Assembly: GCA_014653545.1 (NCBI GenBank)
Contig: JACWEJ010000001.1
Location: 1-36,013, forward strand
DNA length: 36,013 nucleotides
From: Pelagibacterales bacterium SAG-MED41
GTDB taxonomy: Bacteria; Pseudomonadota; Alphaproteobacteria; Pelagibacterales; Pelagibacteraceae
Reading direction: 5' to 3'
Shown here: positions 8,112 through 16,825 of the stretch, one piece after another
Numbering within the stretch: the first letter of the stretch is position 1
Layout: the number at the start of each line of letters is the position of its first letter
Made by a program: the position numbers and the translations under genes
The notes under the pieces: model-generated
Databases searched by the model: none
What the model saw: only the letters and a program-made list of their open reading frames with translations
Told to the model about the DNA's origin: nothing

Positions 8112-8855
8112 TTGAATTTTTTTAGTTTATTTAAAAGAAACTTAATCTATAATTTTAAAAAAAAAAATTCAATTGACACTGATAATGTAAATTTCAGTTC
8201 ATTAGACAAGCTTTTTCACTATTACGGCAGCGACAAAGCTGATATTTTTAAAAAAACAAAAAATAAAGGTCATGGATACTCAAAATTCTATAAAAAAAAA
8301 CTAGAGAAGCTTAAAAATAAAAAAATTAGAATTTTAGAAATAGGTTCTTATGCTGGAGCCTCCGCAGCCGCCTTTATAAAATATTTACCTAAGTCGGAAG
8401 TTTTTTGCTTTGATGTGAACATCTCAAATTTTGAGTATAAATCACAAAAAATCCATGTCTTTGGTCTTGATATAAATAATAAAAAGAAATCGATTGAAGC
8501 TTTATATAAAATTTTTAATAAATATAAAATTAAAGAATTTGATATCATAATTGACGACGGATCGCATAACTTAAGTGATATATTAATTGCATTTAAATTT
8601 TTCTTTAAATACTTAAAAAATAAAGGTTTATACGTTATCGAAGATTTTAAACATCCAAATTACTATCCCTATAATAAGAATATAAACCATATTTTGATAG
8701 ATGAGTTTTTGAATAATTTAGAAAAGAAAAATATTTTTAATTCTAATATTTTTACCAAACATGAACTAATAGATTTTATTGATATGATTGATAAGATAGA
8801 GATTTATAAAGGAAACTTAAAAGATTCAGATATCAGCTTTATATCTAAGAATTGA
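8112..8855 (+). CDS. MycE-like class I SAM-dependent O-methyltransferase (putative, sugar-type)
   Basis: A 247-residue protein with a SAM-binding Rossmann fold. ILEIGSYAG at 74-82 is the glycine-rich motif I, FDVN at 100-103 the acidic motif II, DDGSH at 148-152 and VIED at 175-178. The DKLFHYYGSDK block at 32-42 and the DDGSH/VIED pair resemble metal-dependent sugar O-methyltransferases of the MycE/tetracenomycin-rhamnose type, where the acidic residues bind Mg2+. The substrate is unknown; a surface glycan is one possibility. It starts with TTG directly after the rpsD TAA; no in-frame ATG exists near the N-terminus, so translation probably depends on coupling to rpsD. It is very Lys/Asn/Ile-rich and ends 1 base from the convergent grxD. 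Function beyond methyl transfer is inference. Confidence 0.72.
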   Translation: MNFFSLFKRNLIYNFKKKNSIDTDNVNFSSLDKLFHYYGSDKADIFKKTKNKGHGYSKFYKKKLEKLKNKKIRILEIGSYAGASAAAFIKYLPKSEVFCFDVNISNFEYKSQKIHVFGLDINNKKKSIEALYKIFNKYKIKEFDIIIDDGSHNLSDILIAFKFFFKYLKNKGLYVIEDFKHPNYYPYNKNINHILIDEFLNNLEKKNIFNSNIFTKHELIDFIDMIDKIEIYKGNLKDSDISFISKN

Positions 8856-8856
8856 A

Positions 8857-9174
8857 TTAAATAATTTTTTTATTTTCAAAAAATTTTTTTAATTCACCTT
8901 TTTCGAACATTTCTTTGACTATATCACAACCCCCAACAAATTCTGTTTTTACATAAAGTTGCGGAATAGTAGGCCAATCAGAAAAATCTTTAATTCCTTT
9001 CCTTAGATTTTCGTCTTCAAGAACATTTATTCCCTTAAAATTTACATTTAAATGTTTTAATACGTTAGTAACAGCCATAGAAAAACCGCACTGAGGAGCA
9101 TCTGGTGTTCCCTTCATAAATAAACAAACATCATTATCATTTATTAGACTTTCTATTTTTTCTTTGATTTCCAT
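8857..9174 (-). CDS. grxD: Monothiol glutaredoxin, CGFS type
   Basis: A 105-residue Grx4/GrxD-type glutaredoxin. The active site CGFS is at residues 29-32, with WPTIPQLYVK at 67-76 and GGCDI at 81-85 forming the glutathione-binding groove. CGFS proteins carry a bridging [2Fe-2S] cluster with glutathione and pass it to apo-proteins rather than acting as general reductants. It overlaps the upstream bolA by one base (stop and start share TAATG), fitting the known Grx-BolA heterodimer in Fe-S trafficking. It is the last gene of the sfsA-to-grxD run and converges on the methyltransferase gene with a single base between them, leaving no room for a separate terminator. Confidence 0.96.
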   Translation of the reverse strand: MEIKEKIESLINDNDVCLFMKGTPDAPQCGFSMAVTNVLKHLNVNFKGINVLEDENLRKGIKDFSDWPTIPQLYVKTEFVGGCDIVKEMFEKGELKKFFENKKII

Positions 9175-9404
9175 TATTTTCCTTCAGTAGTTATTGATAA
9201 TGCATGTAATTCATTTCCCATTTTACCTTTTAAAGATTTATACACAAGTTTATGTTGCTCTATCTTACTTATATTATTGAATTGAGAGGATTTTATTGTC
9301 GCTGCGTAATGATTATTATCTCCCATCAAATCTTTAATTTCTATTGATGCATCTGGAATAGTATCTTTAATAAGCTTTTTTATTTCTTCTATTGGTAATG
9401 GCAT
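9174..9404 (-). CDS. bolA: BolA family protein
   Basis: A 76-residue BolA/IbaG-type protein with the compact KH-like fold of the family. The conserved second half is visible: KIEQHKLVYKSLKGKMGNELHALSITT, including the HALS histidine that coordinates the shared cluster with a CGFS glutaredoxin. It overlaps grxD by one base downstream and purL by one base upstream. The purL-bolA-grxD order is common in alphaproteobacteria. It likely acts as an Fe-S cluster chaperone partner; a DNA-binding regulatory role has also been proposed for some homologues. Whether it is closer to BolA or IbaG cannot be decided by eye. Confidence 0.92.
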   Translation of the reverse strand: MPLPIEEIKKLIKDTIPDASIEIKDLMGDNNHYAATIKSSQFNNISKIEQHKLVYKSLKGKMGNELHALSITTEGK

Positions 9405-11584
9405 TAGTAATTATTATACCATTGATTGTTAATTTTAAATAAGTCTTTAGTGTTAATTTTTAATTCACCTTCAATTTCAAAGTAATTCTCTTGAGTAAAA
9501 CCAATATTTTCATAATATATGTTACTTTCTTTAAGAATTTTTTCAACTTTGGTTAAATTTTGAGTTTTAATTTCTAATATATACCTTGCTTGATCTTCAC
9601 CAAAAAAGTATTTGAATAAATTAGTTAATTTTTTTGGTTTATATATTTTAGCACCAAAATCAGATGTAAAAGTCATTTCAGATAAAGCAGTAATTAATCC
9701 CCCACTAGAAATATCGTGAGCAGACAAAATCAAATTTTTATCTATTAGTTTTAATAAACTTTCACCATTATTTTTTTCATTTAAAAGATTAATTTCTGGA
9801 GGCATACCTTCTATTATTGAGTAGTTCTCTTTAAGAAAACAGCTTTGTTCTAAATGACCGAAAGTTTTACCAATTAATATTAAAGTACTATTTTCTTTTT
9901 TAAATTTATGACTCATAGGTGTGGATAATGTTTTTATTAATCCAACTCCCCCTATAACAGGAGTAGGATATATATTTTTCTTATTAGTCCCATTATAAAA
10001 TGATACGTTACCCGAAACCACAGGGTAATTCAGAAAATTACAAGACTCTTTTATTCCTTCTAAACATTCAGCAAACTCACCCATTATCTCTTGATTTTCT
10101 GGATTCCCAAAGTTTAAACAGTTTGTTATGGCCAGCGGTTTTGCTCCTACTGAAATTAAATTTCTCCAATTCTCACAAACTATTTGTTTCCCTCCAGTCA
10201 GAGGAAATGATTTGCAATAGTTTGCAGATGAGTCTACCGAGACAGCTATAGCTTTATCTTTGTTATGTATTCTTACTATTGCAGCATCCGAACCAGATTT
10301 CTGCACTGTATTACACATAACCATTTGATCATATTGATTTGTTACCCAGCTTTTATTCGAATGATTTGGACTTGATAAAATTTTAATTAAAGCATCTTCA
10401 ATTTTAATTTTTTTTAAATTTTTTAATTCAAATTTAGTTTTTGTGGGTTTTTTTTTTATCCATTTTCTATCATAAATAGGAGCCTTAGAAGCTAAAGCTT
10501 CAATAGGAATTTCTCCTTCAATTTTATTATTAAATTTTAAAGTTAGATTATTTGTATCTGTAGTTTTACCAATAACAACAAAATCTAGATCCCATTTATC
10601 AAATATTTTTTTTGCTTCTTTTTCTTTTTTGTCTTCAAGAATAATAAGCATTCTCTCTTGACTCTCAGATAGCATCATTTCATAGGGTGTCATATTTTCT
10701 TCTCTGCATGGAACCTTGTCCAACTCTAGTTCAATACCTAAAGATCCTTTTGAGGCCATTTCTACACTCGAAGAAGTTAACCCAGCTGCACCCATGTCTT
10801 GAATAGAAATAATTGAATTATCTTTCATCAGTTCTAAACAGGCTTCCATTAAAAGTTTTTCTGTAAAAGGATCTCCTACCTGTACCGTAGGTTTTTTCTC
10901 TTCAGAATTTTCATCAAATTCAGCTGAGGCCATTGAAGCGCCATGAATTCCATCTCGGCCGGTTTTTGATCCTACATAAACTACTGATTTATTTAAACCT
11001 TTTGCCTTTGAATAAAAGATCTTATCTTTTTTTGCATGACCGACAGCCATTGCGTTAACTAAAATATTTTCATTATAAGTTTCATTAAATTTAGTTTCTC
11101 CTGCTATGGTAGGAATTCCTATACAATTTCCATAGCCTCCAATTCCAGAAACAACACCATTTAGCAGACTCTTGGTTTTGGGATGTTCAGGTGATCCAAA
11201 GTGAATTGAATTTAGTATAGCAATAGGTCTTGCACCCATAGTAAAAACATCTCTTAGTATACCCCCAACACCAGTTGCGGCACCTTGATAAGGTTCAATG
11301 TAAGATGGATGGTTATGACTTTCTATCTTAAAAACTATAGCATCGTCGTCACCAATATCAATTATACCTGCATTCTCCCCTGGTCCTTGAATAACTTGTT
11401 TTCCTTTAGTAGGTAATTTTTTTAAATGGATTCTTGAAGATTTATATGAACAATGCTCATTCCACATTGCTGAAAAAATTCCTAATTCTAAAAAATTTGG
11501 TTCTCGTTTTAATAATTTTTTGATATTTGTAAATTCTTCAGGTTTTAGACCGTGTTTTTCAACTATTTTGTCAGTAATTTTCAT
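9404..11584 (-). CDS. purL: Phosphoribosylformylglycinamidine synthase subunit PurL (small form)
   Basis: Synthetase subunit that uses ATP and ammonia channelled from PurQ to convert FGAR to FGAM in purine synthesis. At 726 residues it is the small PurL type, which needs PurS and PurQ, not the fused long form of E. coli. Blocks seen are [16 protein letters not shown] near residue 43, [16 protein letters not shown], the [22 protein letters not shown] loop, [27 protein letters not shown], and in the second half [13 protein letters not shown] and SAHDISSGG. It starts one base after purQ and overlaps bolA by one base. Confidence 0.98.
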   Translation of the reverse strand: MKITDKIVEKHGLKPEEFTNIKKLLKREPNFLELGIFSAMWNEHCSYKSSRIHLKKLPTKGKQVIQGPGENAGIIDIGDDDAIVFKIESHNHPSYIEPYQGAATGVGGILRDVFTMGARPIAILNSIHFGSPEHPKTKSLLNGVVSGIGGYGNCIGIPTIAGETKFNETYNENILVNAMAVGHAKKDKIFYSKAKGLNKSVVYVGSKTGRDGIHGASMASAEFDENSEEKKPTVQVGDPFTEKLLMEACLELMKDNSIISIQDMGAAGLTSSSVEMASKGSLGIELELDKVPCREENMTPYEMMLSESQERMLIILEDKKEKEAKKIFDKWDLDFVVIGKTTDTNNLTLKFNNKIEGEIPIEALASKAPIYDRKWIKKKPTKTKFELKNLKKIKIEDALIKILSSPNHSNKSWVTNQYDQMVMCNTVQKSGSDAAIVRIHNKDKAIAVSVDSSANYCKSFPLTGGKQIVCENWRNLISVGAKPLAITNCLNFGNPENQEIMGEFAECLEGIKESCNFLNYPVVSGNVSFYNGTNKKNIYPTPVIGGVGLIKTLSTPMSHKFKKENSTLILIGKTFGHLEQSCFLKENYSIIEGMPPEINLLNEKNNGESLLKLIDKNLILSAHDISSGGLITALSEMTFTSDFGAKIYKPKKLTNLFKYFFGEDQARYILEIKTQNLTKVEKILKESNIYYENIGFTQENYFEIEGELKINTKDLFKINNQWYNNY

Positions 11585-11585
11585 T

Positions 11586-12263
11586 TTATTTGAGTAAGCT
11601 TGAAAATAAATTTACACCATCTTTATTTGAGAGTACTTCATCCACCATTCTTTCTGGATGAGGCATCATTCCTAAAATATTTTTATTAGAATTAAAAATA
11701 CCAGCTATATTTTCTAAAGAGCCATTTGGATTTGAATCGTCGTTAATATCGCCTGTTTCATTACAATATTTAAAAGCTATTAATTTTTCTTTTTTTAATT
11801 CTTCTAAGTGATTAGAGTTAGTAAAATAATTTCCTTCATTATGCGCAATATTTATTTTAAGAATTTGTTCATTATTATATTTATTTGTAAATTTGGTATC
11901 ATTATTTAAAACTTTAATATGGATATCTTTGTTAATAAATCTTAAATTTTTATTTCTTAATAAAGTTCCTTTTAATAGACCTGTCTCTGTTAAAATCTGA
12001 AATCCATTGCAGATTCCTAAGATTAAACAACCAGAGTTTGCAGCTTTAATAACCTCATCAATTATTAAAGACTTTCCAGCTATGGCTCCAGATCTCAAAT
12101 AGTCTCCATAAGAAAAACCTCCTGGCACAACTATCAAATCCGATTGTGGTAATTTAGTCTCTTTATGCCAAACCATTTGATTTTTAAACTGCATTTTTTC
12201 TAATGCTACTGCGACATCCCTATCACAATTTGAACCAGGAAAAACAATAACAGATGACTTCAT
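11586..12263 (-). CDS. purQ: Phosphoribosylformylglycinamidine synthase, glutaminase subunit PurQ
   Basis: Class I glutamine amidotransferase that releases ammonia for PurL. The 225-residue protein has FPGSNCDRD at the start, the [17 protein letters not shown] block, the nucleophile Cys in [10 protein letters not shown], and the His-Glu part of the triad in [11 protein letters not shown] near the C-terminus. Compared with standalone PurQ it is of normal length and complete. It overlaps purS by one base and is one base from purL, as expected for subunits made in fixed ratio. Confidence 0.98.
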   Translation of the reverse strand: MKSSVIVFPGSNCDRDVAVALEKMQFKNQMVWHKETKLPQSDLIVVPGGFSYGDYLRSGAIAGKSLIIDEVIKAANSGCLILGICNGFQILTETGLLKGTLLRNKNLRFINKDIHIKVLNNDTKFTNKYNNEQILKINIAHNEGNYFTNSNHLEELKKEKLIAFKYCNETGDINDDSNPNGSLENIAGIFNSNKNILGMMPHPERMVDEVLSNKDGVNLFSSLLK

Positions 12264-12502
12264 TAAATTTTATTTATTTTATAATCTTCGATAATCGAAT
12301 TGACTAAAAGTTTTTTACACATTTCATCAACTTTCTTGACTGCATTAGCTTGGTTATTTTCATTTACTTCTATTTCGAAGTGTTTGCCTTGTCTTATGCT
12401 TTTTAAATTATTCATTCCCATATCAACTAAAGTATTTTGAACCACTGTACCTTGAGGGTCTAGTACATCTTTTTTAAGAGTTACTGTTACTGAAAATTTC
12501 AA
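12263..12502 (-). CDS. purS: Phosphoribosylformylglycinamidine synthase subunit PurS
   Basis: A 79-residue small subunit that bridges PurL and PurQ in the three-part FGAM synthase. Family signatures are VTLKKDVLDPQGTVVQNTL and IRQGKHFEIEV, followed by the C-terminal MCKKLLVNSIIEDYKI. Position between purC and purQ confirms the identity. One base overlaps with purQ, and one base separates it from purC. Confidence 0.97.
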   Translation of the reverse strand: MKFSVTVTLKKDVLDPQGTVVQNTLVDMGMNNLKSIRQGKHFEIEVNENNQANAVKKVDEMCKKLLVNSIIEDYKINKI

Positions 12503-12503
12503 T

Positions 12504-13295
12504 TTATTTTTTTTTAAATTTTATTGGAATTGTTTTACCAAAATTTACTTCACTTATATTAGTTTCTTCAGGCATTATTCCCAATCTTCTGGCTACTTCT
12601 TGATATCCTTGAATAATATTGCCTAGATCTTTTCTAAATCTATCTTTATCTAATTTTTTTTCAGTTTTAGAGTCCCATAATCTACACGTATCAGGACTAA
12701 TCTCATCAGCTAAAACTATCTCTTTTTTTTCAATTTCTTTGTTCCAAATTATTCCATATTCAATTTTGAAATCTACTAGTTTAATTCCTATTCCTCTAAA
12801 CATACCAACTAATAAATCGTTTATTCTCAACGTCATTTTATCAATTATTTTAATATCTTTTTCACTAGCCCAACCAAAAGAAAAAATATGTTCTTTAGAA
12901 ACAATTGGATCATTAAGTTCATCTTTCTTAAAACAATATTCTAACAAAGGCTTATCTAATACAGTTCCCTCTGATATACCCAGTCTTTTAGTTAATGAAC
13001 CTGTAGCAATGTTTCTTACAATGAATTCTAAGGGAAATATTTCAGCTTTTTTAATTAATTGTTCTCTCATATTTAGACGTTTTATAAAGTGTGTTTTAAT
13101 CCCGCATTGAGAAAGATTAGTTAAAATATATTCTGATATTCTATTGTTAAGAACTCCTTTTCCCTCAACACTTGCTTTTTTTAAATTATTAAACGCAGTC
13201 GCGTCGTCTTTAAAATGTTGGATAATTAAATCTTTATCTTTTGTCTCATAAAGAATCTTAGCTTTACCCTCGTATAGTTTTTTACCTTTATTCAT
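12504..13295 (-). CDS. purC: Phosphoribosylaminoimidazole-succinocarboxamide (SAICAR) synthase
   Basis: Joins CAIR and aspartate using ATP to make SAICAR in purine synthesis. The 263-residue protein begins with KLYEGKAKILYETKDKD, the nucleotide-binding edge, followed by FKDDATAFN, PLEFIVRNIATGSL, KLVDFKIEYG, and LADEISPDTCRLW, all standard PurC blocks. The C-terminal YQEVARRLGI is also conserved. It sits between purB and purS with 1-4 base gaps. PurB, encoded just upstream, acts directly on the PurC product, so two successive steps are adjacent here. Confidence 0.98.
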   Translation of the reverse strand: MNKGKKLYEGKAKILYETKDKDLIIQHFKDDATAFNNLKKASVEGKGVLNNRISEYILTNLSQCGIKTHFIKRLNMREQLIKKAEIFPLEFIVRNIATGSLTKRLGISEGTVLDKPLLEYCFKKDELNDPIVSKEHIFSFGWASEKDIKIIDKMTLRINDLLVGMFRGIGIKLVDFKIEYGIIWNKEIEKKEIVLADEISPDTCRLWDSKTEKKLDKDRFRKDLGNIIQGYQEVARRLGIMPEETNISEVNFGKTIPIKFKKK

Positions 13296-13299
13296 CTGA

Positions 13300-14595
13300 T
13301 TATTTTTTTAAACTTCTTTTAAAAATTATATTAATTTTTTTGGTATGGTAACTAAAATCAAATAATTTTTTAAGTTTATTAACAGGTATTTTGTTTATAA
13401 TCTTTTTATCCGAAATAATTTTATCGTAAAAAGAAGAATTTTCTTTCCATGCTTGCATTGCGTTACTTTGGACAATTTTATAAGACTCTTCTCTAGTAAA
13501 ACCAACTGTCGTTAATTCTAAAAGAACTCTTTGTGAAAAAAAAATTCCATTTGTAATATTCAGGTTTTTTTTCATATTCTTAGGATACACGTTTAAATTT
13601 TGCACAACATTACTTAGTCTATTCAGAGCAAAGTCCAGCGCTATTGTAGTATCTGGTCCAATATTTCTCTCAACAGCAGAATGAGAGATATCTCTTTCAT
13701 GCCATAAAGCAACATTTTCTAAAGCTGGCATGACACTTGACCTAATTAATCTTGCTAGTCCAGTTAAGTTTTCGCTTAGAATAGGATTTTTTTTATGAGG
13801 CATTGCAGATGAACCTTTTTGTTGTTTTCCAAAAAATTCTTCAACTTCTAAAACTTCGGTTCTCTGCAGGTGTCTTATTTCAACAGCAAATCTTTCAATT
13901 GAACTTGCAACAATACCCAATGTTGAAAAAAATTGGGCATGTCTATCTCTGGGTATAACTTGCGTTGAAATAGGTTCCACAATTAATTTTAATTTTTTGG
14001 CAACGTAACTTTCAATTCGAGGATCTACATTTGCAAATGTTCCAACTGCTCCTGAAATTGCACAGGTCGATATTTCCTTGATGGAATTTTCTAAACGTTT
14101 TTTGTTTCTTAAAAACTCTTGATAAAAGCTTAACATTTTTAAACCAAATGTTATTGGTTCGGCATGAATTCCATGACTTCTACCAATACATAAAGTAAAT
14201 TTATGTTTAATAGCCTGTTTTTTTATTGATTGAAGCAATAGCCTCATATCCTTCAATAAAATTTCTCCAGATTGTTTTAATTGTAAATTAAAACAAGTAT
14301 CCAGAACATCCGACGAAGTCATCCCTTTATGTAAATATCTCGCCTCCTTGCCTACTTTTTCAGTTATAGATGTTAAAAAAGCTATTATATCGTGTTTAAC
14401 TTTACTTTCTATTTGTAGAATTCTTTTAGGATTTATTTTTGCTTTTGCTTTAACTTTTTTTGCAACTCCTTTAGGAATAATCTTAAATTTTTCCATTGCT
14501 TCAGCAGCAGCTAGTTCAATACTCAACCAAATAGAATATCTATTATAATCTTCCCAAATATCTTTGATTTCTTTTCTAGTATATCTTTCAATCAT
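13300..14595 (-). CDS. purB: Adenylosuccinate lyase
   Basis: Removes fumarate from SAICAR and from adenylosuccinate, so it serves both IMP and AMP formation. It belongs to the fumarase/aspartase superfamily. At 431 residues it is the bacterial short type. The superfamily signature SSAMPHKKNP is clear, with the flexible catalytic loop serine just before it. Other blocks are YLHKGMTSSDVLDT (substrate phosphate contacts), IGRSHGIHAEPITFG (catalytic His region) and WHERDISHSAVERN. The ATG is 14 bases after the map stop. The C-terminus is lysine-rich. Confidence 0.97.
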   Translation of the reverse strand: MIERYTRKEIKDIWEDYNRYSIWLSIELAAAEAMEKFKIIPKGVAKKVKAKAKINPKRILQIESKVKHDIIAFLTSITEKVGKEARYLHKGMTSSDVLDTCFNLQLKQSGEILLKDMRLLLQSIKKQAIKHKFTLCIGRSHGIHAEPITFGLKMLSFYQEFLRNKKRLENSIKEISTCAISGAVGTFANVDPRIESYVAKKLKLIVEPISTQVIPRDRHAQFFSTLGIVASSIERFAVEIRHLQRTEVLEVEEFFGKQQKGSSAMPHKKNPILSENLTGLARLIRSSVMPALENVALWHERDISHSAVERNIGPDTTIALDFALNRLSNVVQNLNVYPKNMKKNLNITNGIFFSQRVLLELTTVGFTREESYKIVQSNAMQAWKENSSFYDKIISDKKIINKIPVNKLKKLFDFSYHTKKINIIFKRSLKK

Positions 14596-14609
14596 AAATT
14601 TTAGTTAGC

Positions 14610-15356
14610 TTAATTAATTTGTGTAAAAATTTCACAGCCATATTTAGTTACACCTATTGTATGTTCAAATTGTGCAGACAATGATTTATCTTTAGTAACA
14701 GCCGTCCAGCCATCGTTCAGTACTTTAGTTTCATAGTTACCTAGGTTTATCATTGGTTCAATTGTAAAAATCATTCCTTCACTTATTTTTTCTCCTGTGC
14801 CTTTTTCTCCGTAATGCAAAACATTTGGTTCTTTATGAAATGTTTGGCCAATTCCATGTCCGCAAAAATCTTGAACGACTGAGAAACCCTCAGCTTCGAC
14901 GTGAGTTTGAATAGTTGACCCGATATCTCCTATGTGAATTCCATCTTTAACTATATTTATTGCTTTCATCATTGAGTCGTAAGTTGATTTAATTAATTTT
15001 TCTGCTTTTATCGAAATTTCTCCAATTTTAAACATTCTACTTGTGTCACCATGCCAACCATCTTTAAAAGCAGTCACATCAACATTAACAATATCTCCTT
15101 CTTTTAAAACCTTATCAGAGGGTATACCATGGCAAACAACATGATTTGTTGAAGTACAACATGATCTTGGAAATCCCCTATAGTATAAAGGAGCTGAATA
15201 AGCTTTGTTATCGTTAATATATTCATAACAAATTTTATCTATTTTATCTGTAGAAATTCCCGGTTTAATAATTTTATTTACCTCATCCAATGCACCGGAT
15301 GCAATTGAACCAGCTATTCTAGTTTTTTCAAATGCTTCTTTAAAATTATTATTCAT
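14610..15356 (-). CDS. map: Methionine aminopeptidase, type I
   Basis: Removes the initiator methionine from new proteins. The 248-residue pita-bread-fold enzyme shows all five metal ligands: two Asp in NVDVTAFKDGWHGDTSRMF, His in FCGHGIGQTFH, Glu in FTIEPMINLG, and Glu in AQFEHTIGVT. The substrate-side segment STNHVVCHGIPS is also intact. It lacks the N-terminal zinc-finger extension of eukaryotic forms. It overlaps sfsA by one base, suggesting coupled translation, and is 14 bases upstream of purB. Confidence 0.98.
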   Translation of the reverse strand: MNNNFKEAFEKTRIAGSIASGALDEVNKIIKPGISTDKIDKICYEYINDNKAYSAPLYYRGFPRSCCTSTNHVVCHGIPSDKVLKEGDIVNVDVTAFKDGWHGDTSRMFKIGEISIKAEKLIKSTYDSMMKAINIVKDGIHIGDIGSTIQTHVEAEGFSVVQDFCGHGIGQTFHKEPNVLHYGEKGTGEKISEGMIFTIEPMINLGNYETKVLNDGWTAVTKDKSLSAQFEHTIGVTKYGCEIFTQIN

Positions 15357-16051
15357 TATATTTTTATATTGATTTTATTATTTATTTTTATTCCTTTTGT
15401 AGAAAATTTACAATCATAGGAGAGTATATTTAGGTTTTTCTTAGCAGCTTTAGATAATGCAGCTGCATAAGCAGGGTCTATATCCTTTGCTATTGTAAAT
15501 AACTTACAATCATCTCTTTGTACTATGTAAAACAAAAATATTTTATAATTTTTTTTACTTGCTTTTACAAGTTCATTAATATGTTTTAATCCTCTAGCTG
15601 TTACTGCATCGGGAAATTCAGCGATTCCCTTTTTTCTAGAAAGGGTTACATTTTTGACTTCAATGAATGCCTTGTATTTTTTTTTAAAAACTAGAAAATC
15701 GAATCTCGTATTAGAACCAAATTTTGCCTCGGATTTAATTTCAGAAAAATCCTTCAATTCTTCAATTAAATTCTTTTTTAAAGCATGACATACAATTTTG
15801 TTTGAAGAGTGAGTATTTACTCCAACTTTTGATTTACCACATTCAATAATTTCTAACGTATATTTTAATTTGCGATTTGGGTTATCAGATTTGCTTATCC
15901 ATACTCTATTTCCTTTGTTTAAAAGGCCGCTCATTGAACCTGTGTTTGGGCAATGAGCTGTTATGATTTGATTTTTAATTTTTATATCAACAAAAAAACG
16001 CTTGTATCTTTTTATCAATAGTCCTGATATTAATTTATTTTTAAAGTTCAT
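15356..16051 (-). CDS. sfsA: SfsA family protein (sugar fermentation stimulation protein homologue)
   Basis: A 231-residue SfsA homologue. Conserved parts are the N-terminal RYKRFFVDI, HCPNTGSMSGLL, NTHSSNKIV, FDFLVF, FIEVKNVTLSR, FPDAVTARGLKHI, and the C-terminal FTIAKDIDPAYAAAL. The E-K of the EVKN motif within a PD-(D/E)xK-like fold suggests nucleic-acid cleavage or binding. In E. coli overexpression affects maltose gene expression, but the molecular role is not settled. It is the first gene of the minus-strand run ending at grxD, and its start lies only 15 bases from the divergent CinA-like gene. Confidence 0.95.
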   Translation of the reverse strand: MNFKNKLISGLLIKRYKRFFVDIKIKNQIITAHCPNTGSMSGLLNKGNRVWISKSDNPNRKLKYTLEIIECGKSKVGVNTHSSNKIVCHALKKNLIEELKDFSEIKSEAKFGSNTRFDFLVFKKKYKAFIEVKNVTLSRKKGIAEFPDAVTARGLKHINELVKASKKNYKIFLFYIVQRDDCKLFTIAKDIDPAYAAALSKAAKKNLNILSYDCKFSTKGIKINNKINIKI

Positions 16052-16066
16052 GTATCTATATCTTCT

Positions 16067-16825
16067 ATGAAGAAAAAAATAAAAAAAGTAAATGCTGCAA
16101 TTTTAATAATCGGAAATGAGATACTATCTGGTCGAACTCAAGATAAAAATATCATATTTCTCACAAATTGGCTTAATTTAAAATGTGGAATTTCAGTAAA
16201 CGAAGTTAGAATAATACCAGATGATGAGAAAGTTATTATAAAAAATATTTTGTATTTATCAAAAAAATTTAACTATGTTTTTACTACTGGAGGTATAGGT
16301 CCAACTCATGACGATATTACAGCTCAGTCAATTTCAAAAGCATTTAAAGTAAAATATGAGTTTCATAAAGAAGCATATGCAATCTTAGAAAAATATTATG
16401 GTAAGAATAAATTTAATGACGGTAGAAAAAAAATGGCAAAAATGCCGAGAGGGGCAAAATTAATATATAATCCATCTAGTGCCGCACCTGGATTTATAAC
16501 TAAAAATGTTTTATCTTTGCCTGGTGTTCCTTCAATTTTGAATTCCATGATTGAAAATTGCAAAATTTATTTAATTAAAGGTACGAAAACTTACAGTAAG
16601 ACTATAAATCTATATACAGTAGAGAGTAATATTTCAAAAAAGTTAGGTGAAATTCAAAAAAAATATAAAAGGTATGTTGAAATAGGAAGTTATCCTTTTT
16701 TTAGGCTTGGTAAAATAGGTGTAGCTGTTGTCACTAGGTCAGTTTCTCAAAATAAATTAAAAAGTGTAGATAACGAATTATTCAAATTAATAAAAATAAA
16801 AAAAATTCAAATTTTAAAAATTTAA
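16067..16825 (+). CDS. CinA N-terminal-type molybdopterin-binding-domain protein
   Basis: A 252-residue protein with the MoCF/MogA-like domain found at the N-terminus of CinA: AAILIIGNEILSGRTQDKN at the start, then VFTTGGIGPTHDDITAQ, which is the phosphate/nucleotide-binding loop, and VLSLPGVPSILNSM later. It lacks the C-terminal nicotinamide-nucleotide amidase domain of full CinA. Homologues are called molybdopterin-binding or CinA-like; some members of the group hydrolyse ADP-ribose, but activity here is unproven. It is Lys-rich. Divergent from sfsA with a 15-base gap; its end overlaps the convergent GT9 gene by 4 bases. Confidence 0.85.
   Translation: MKKKIKKVNAAILIIGNEILSGRTQDKNIIFLTNWLNLKCGISVNEVRIIPDDEKVIIKNILYLSKKFNYVFTTGGIGPTHDDITAQSISKAFKVKYEFHKEAYAILEKYYGKNKFNDGRKKMAKMPRGAKLIYNPSSAAPGFITKNVLSLPGVPSILNSMIENCKIYLIKGTKTYSKTINLYTVESNISKKLGEIQKKYKRYVEIGSYPFFRLGKIGVAVVTRSVSQNKLKSVDNELFKLIKIKKIQILKI

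Noticed and set aside
12619-13110. A 163-codon plus-strand open frame opposite purC
   Set aside because: Antisense to a complete purC and without family resemblance.
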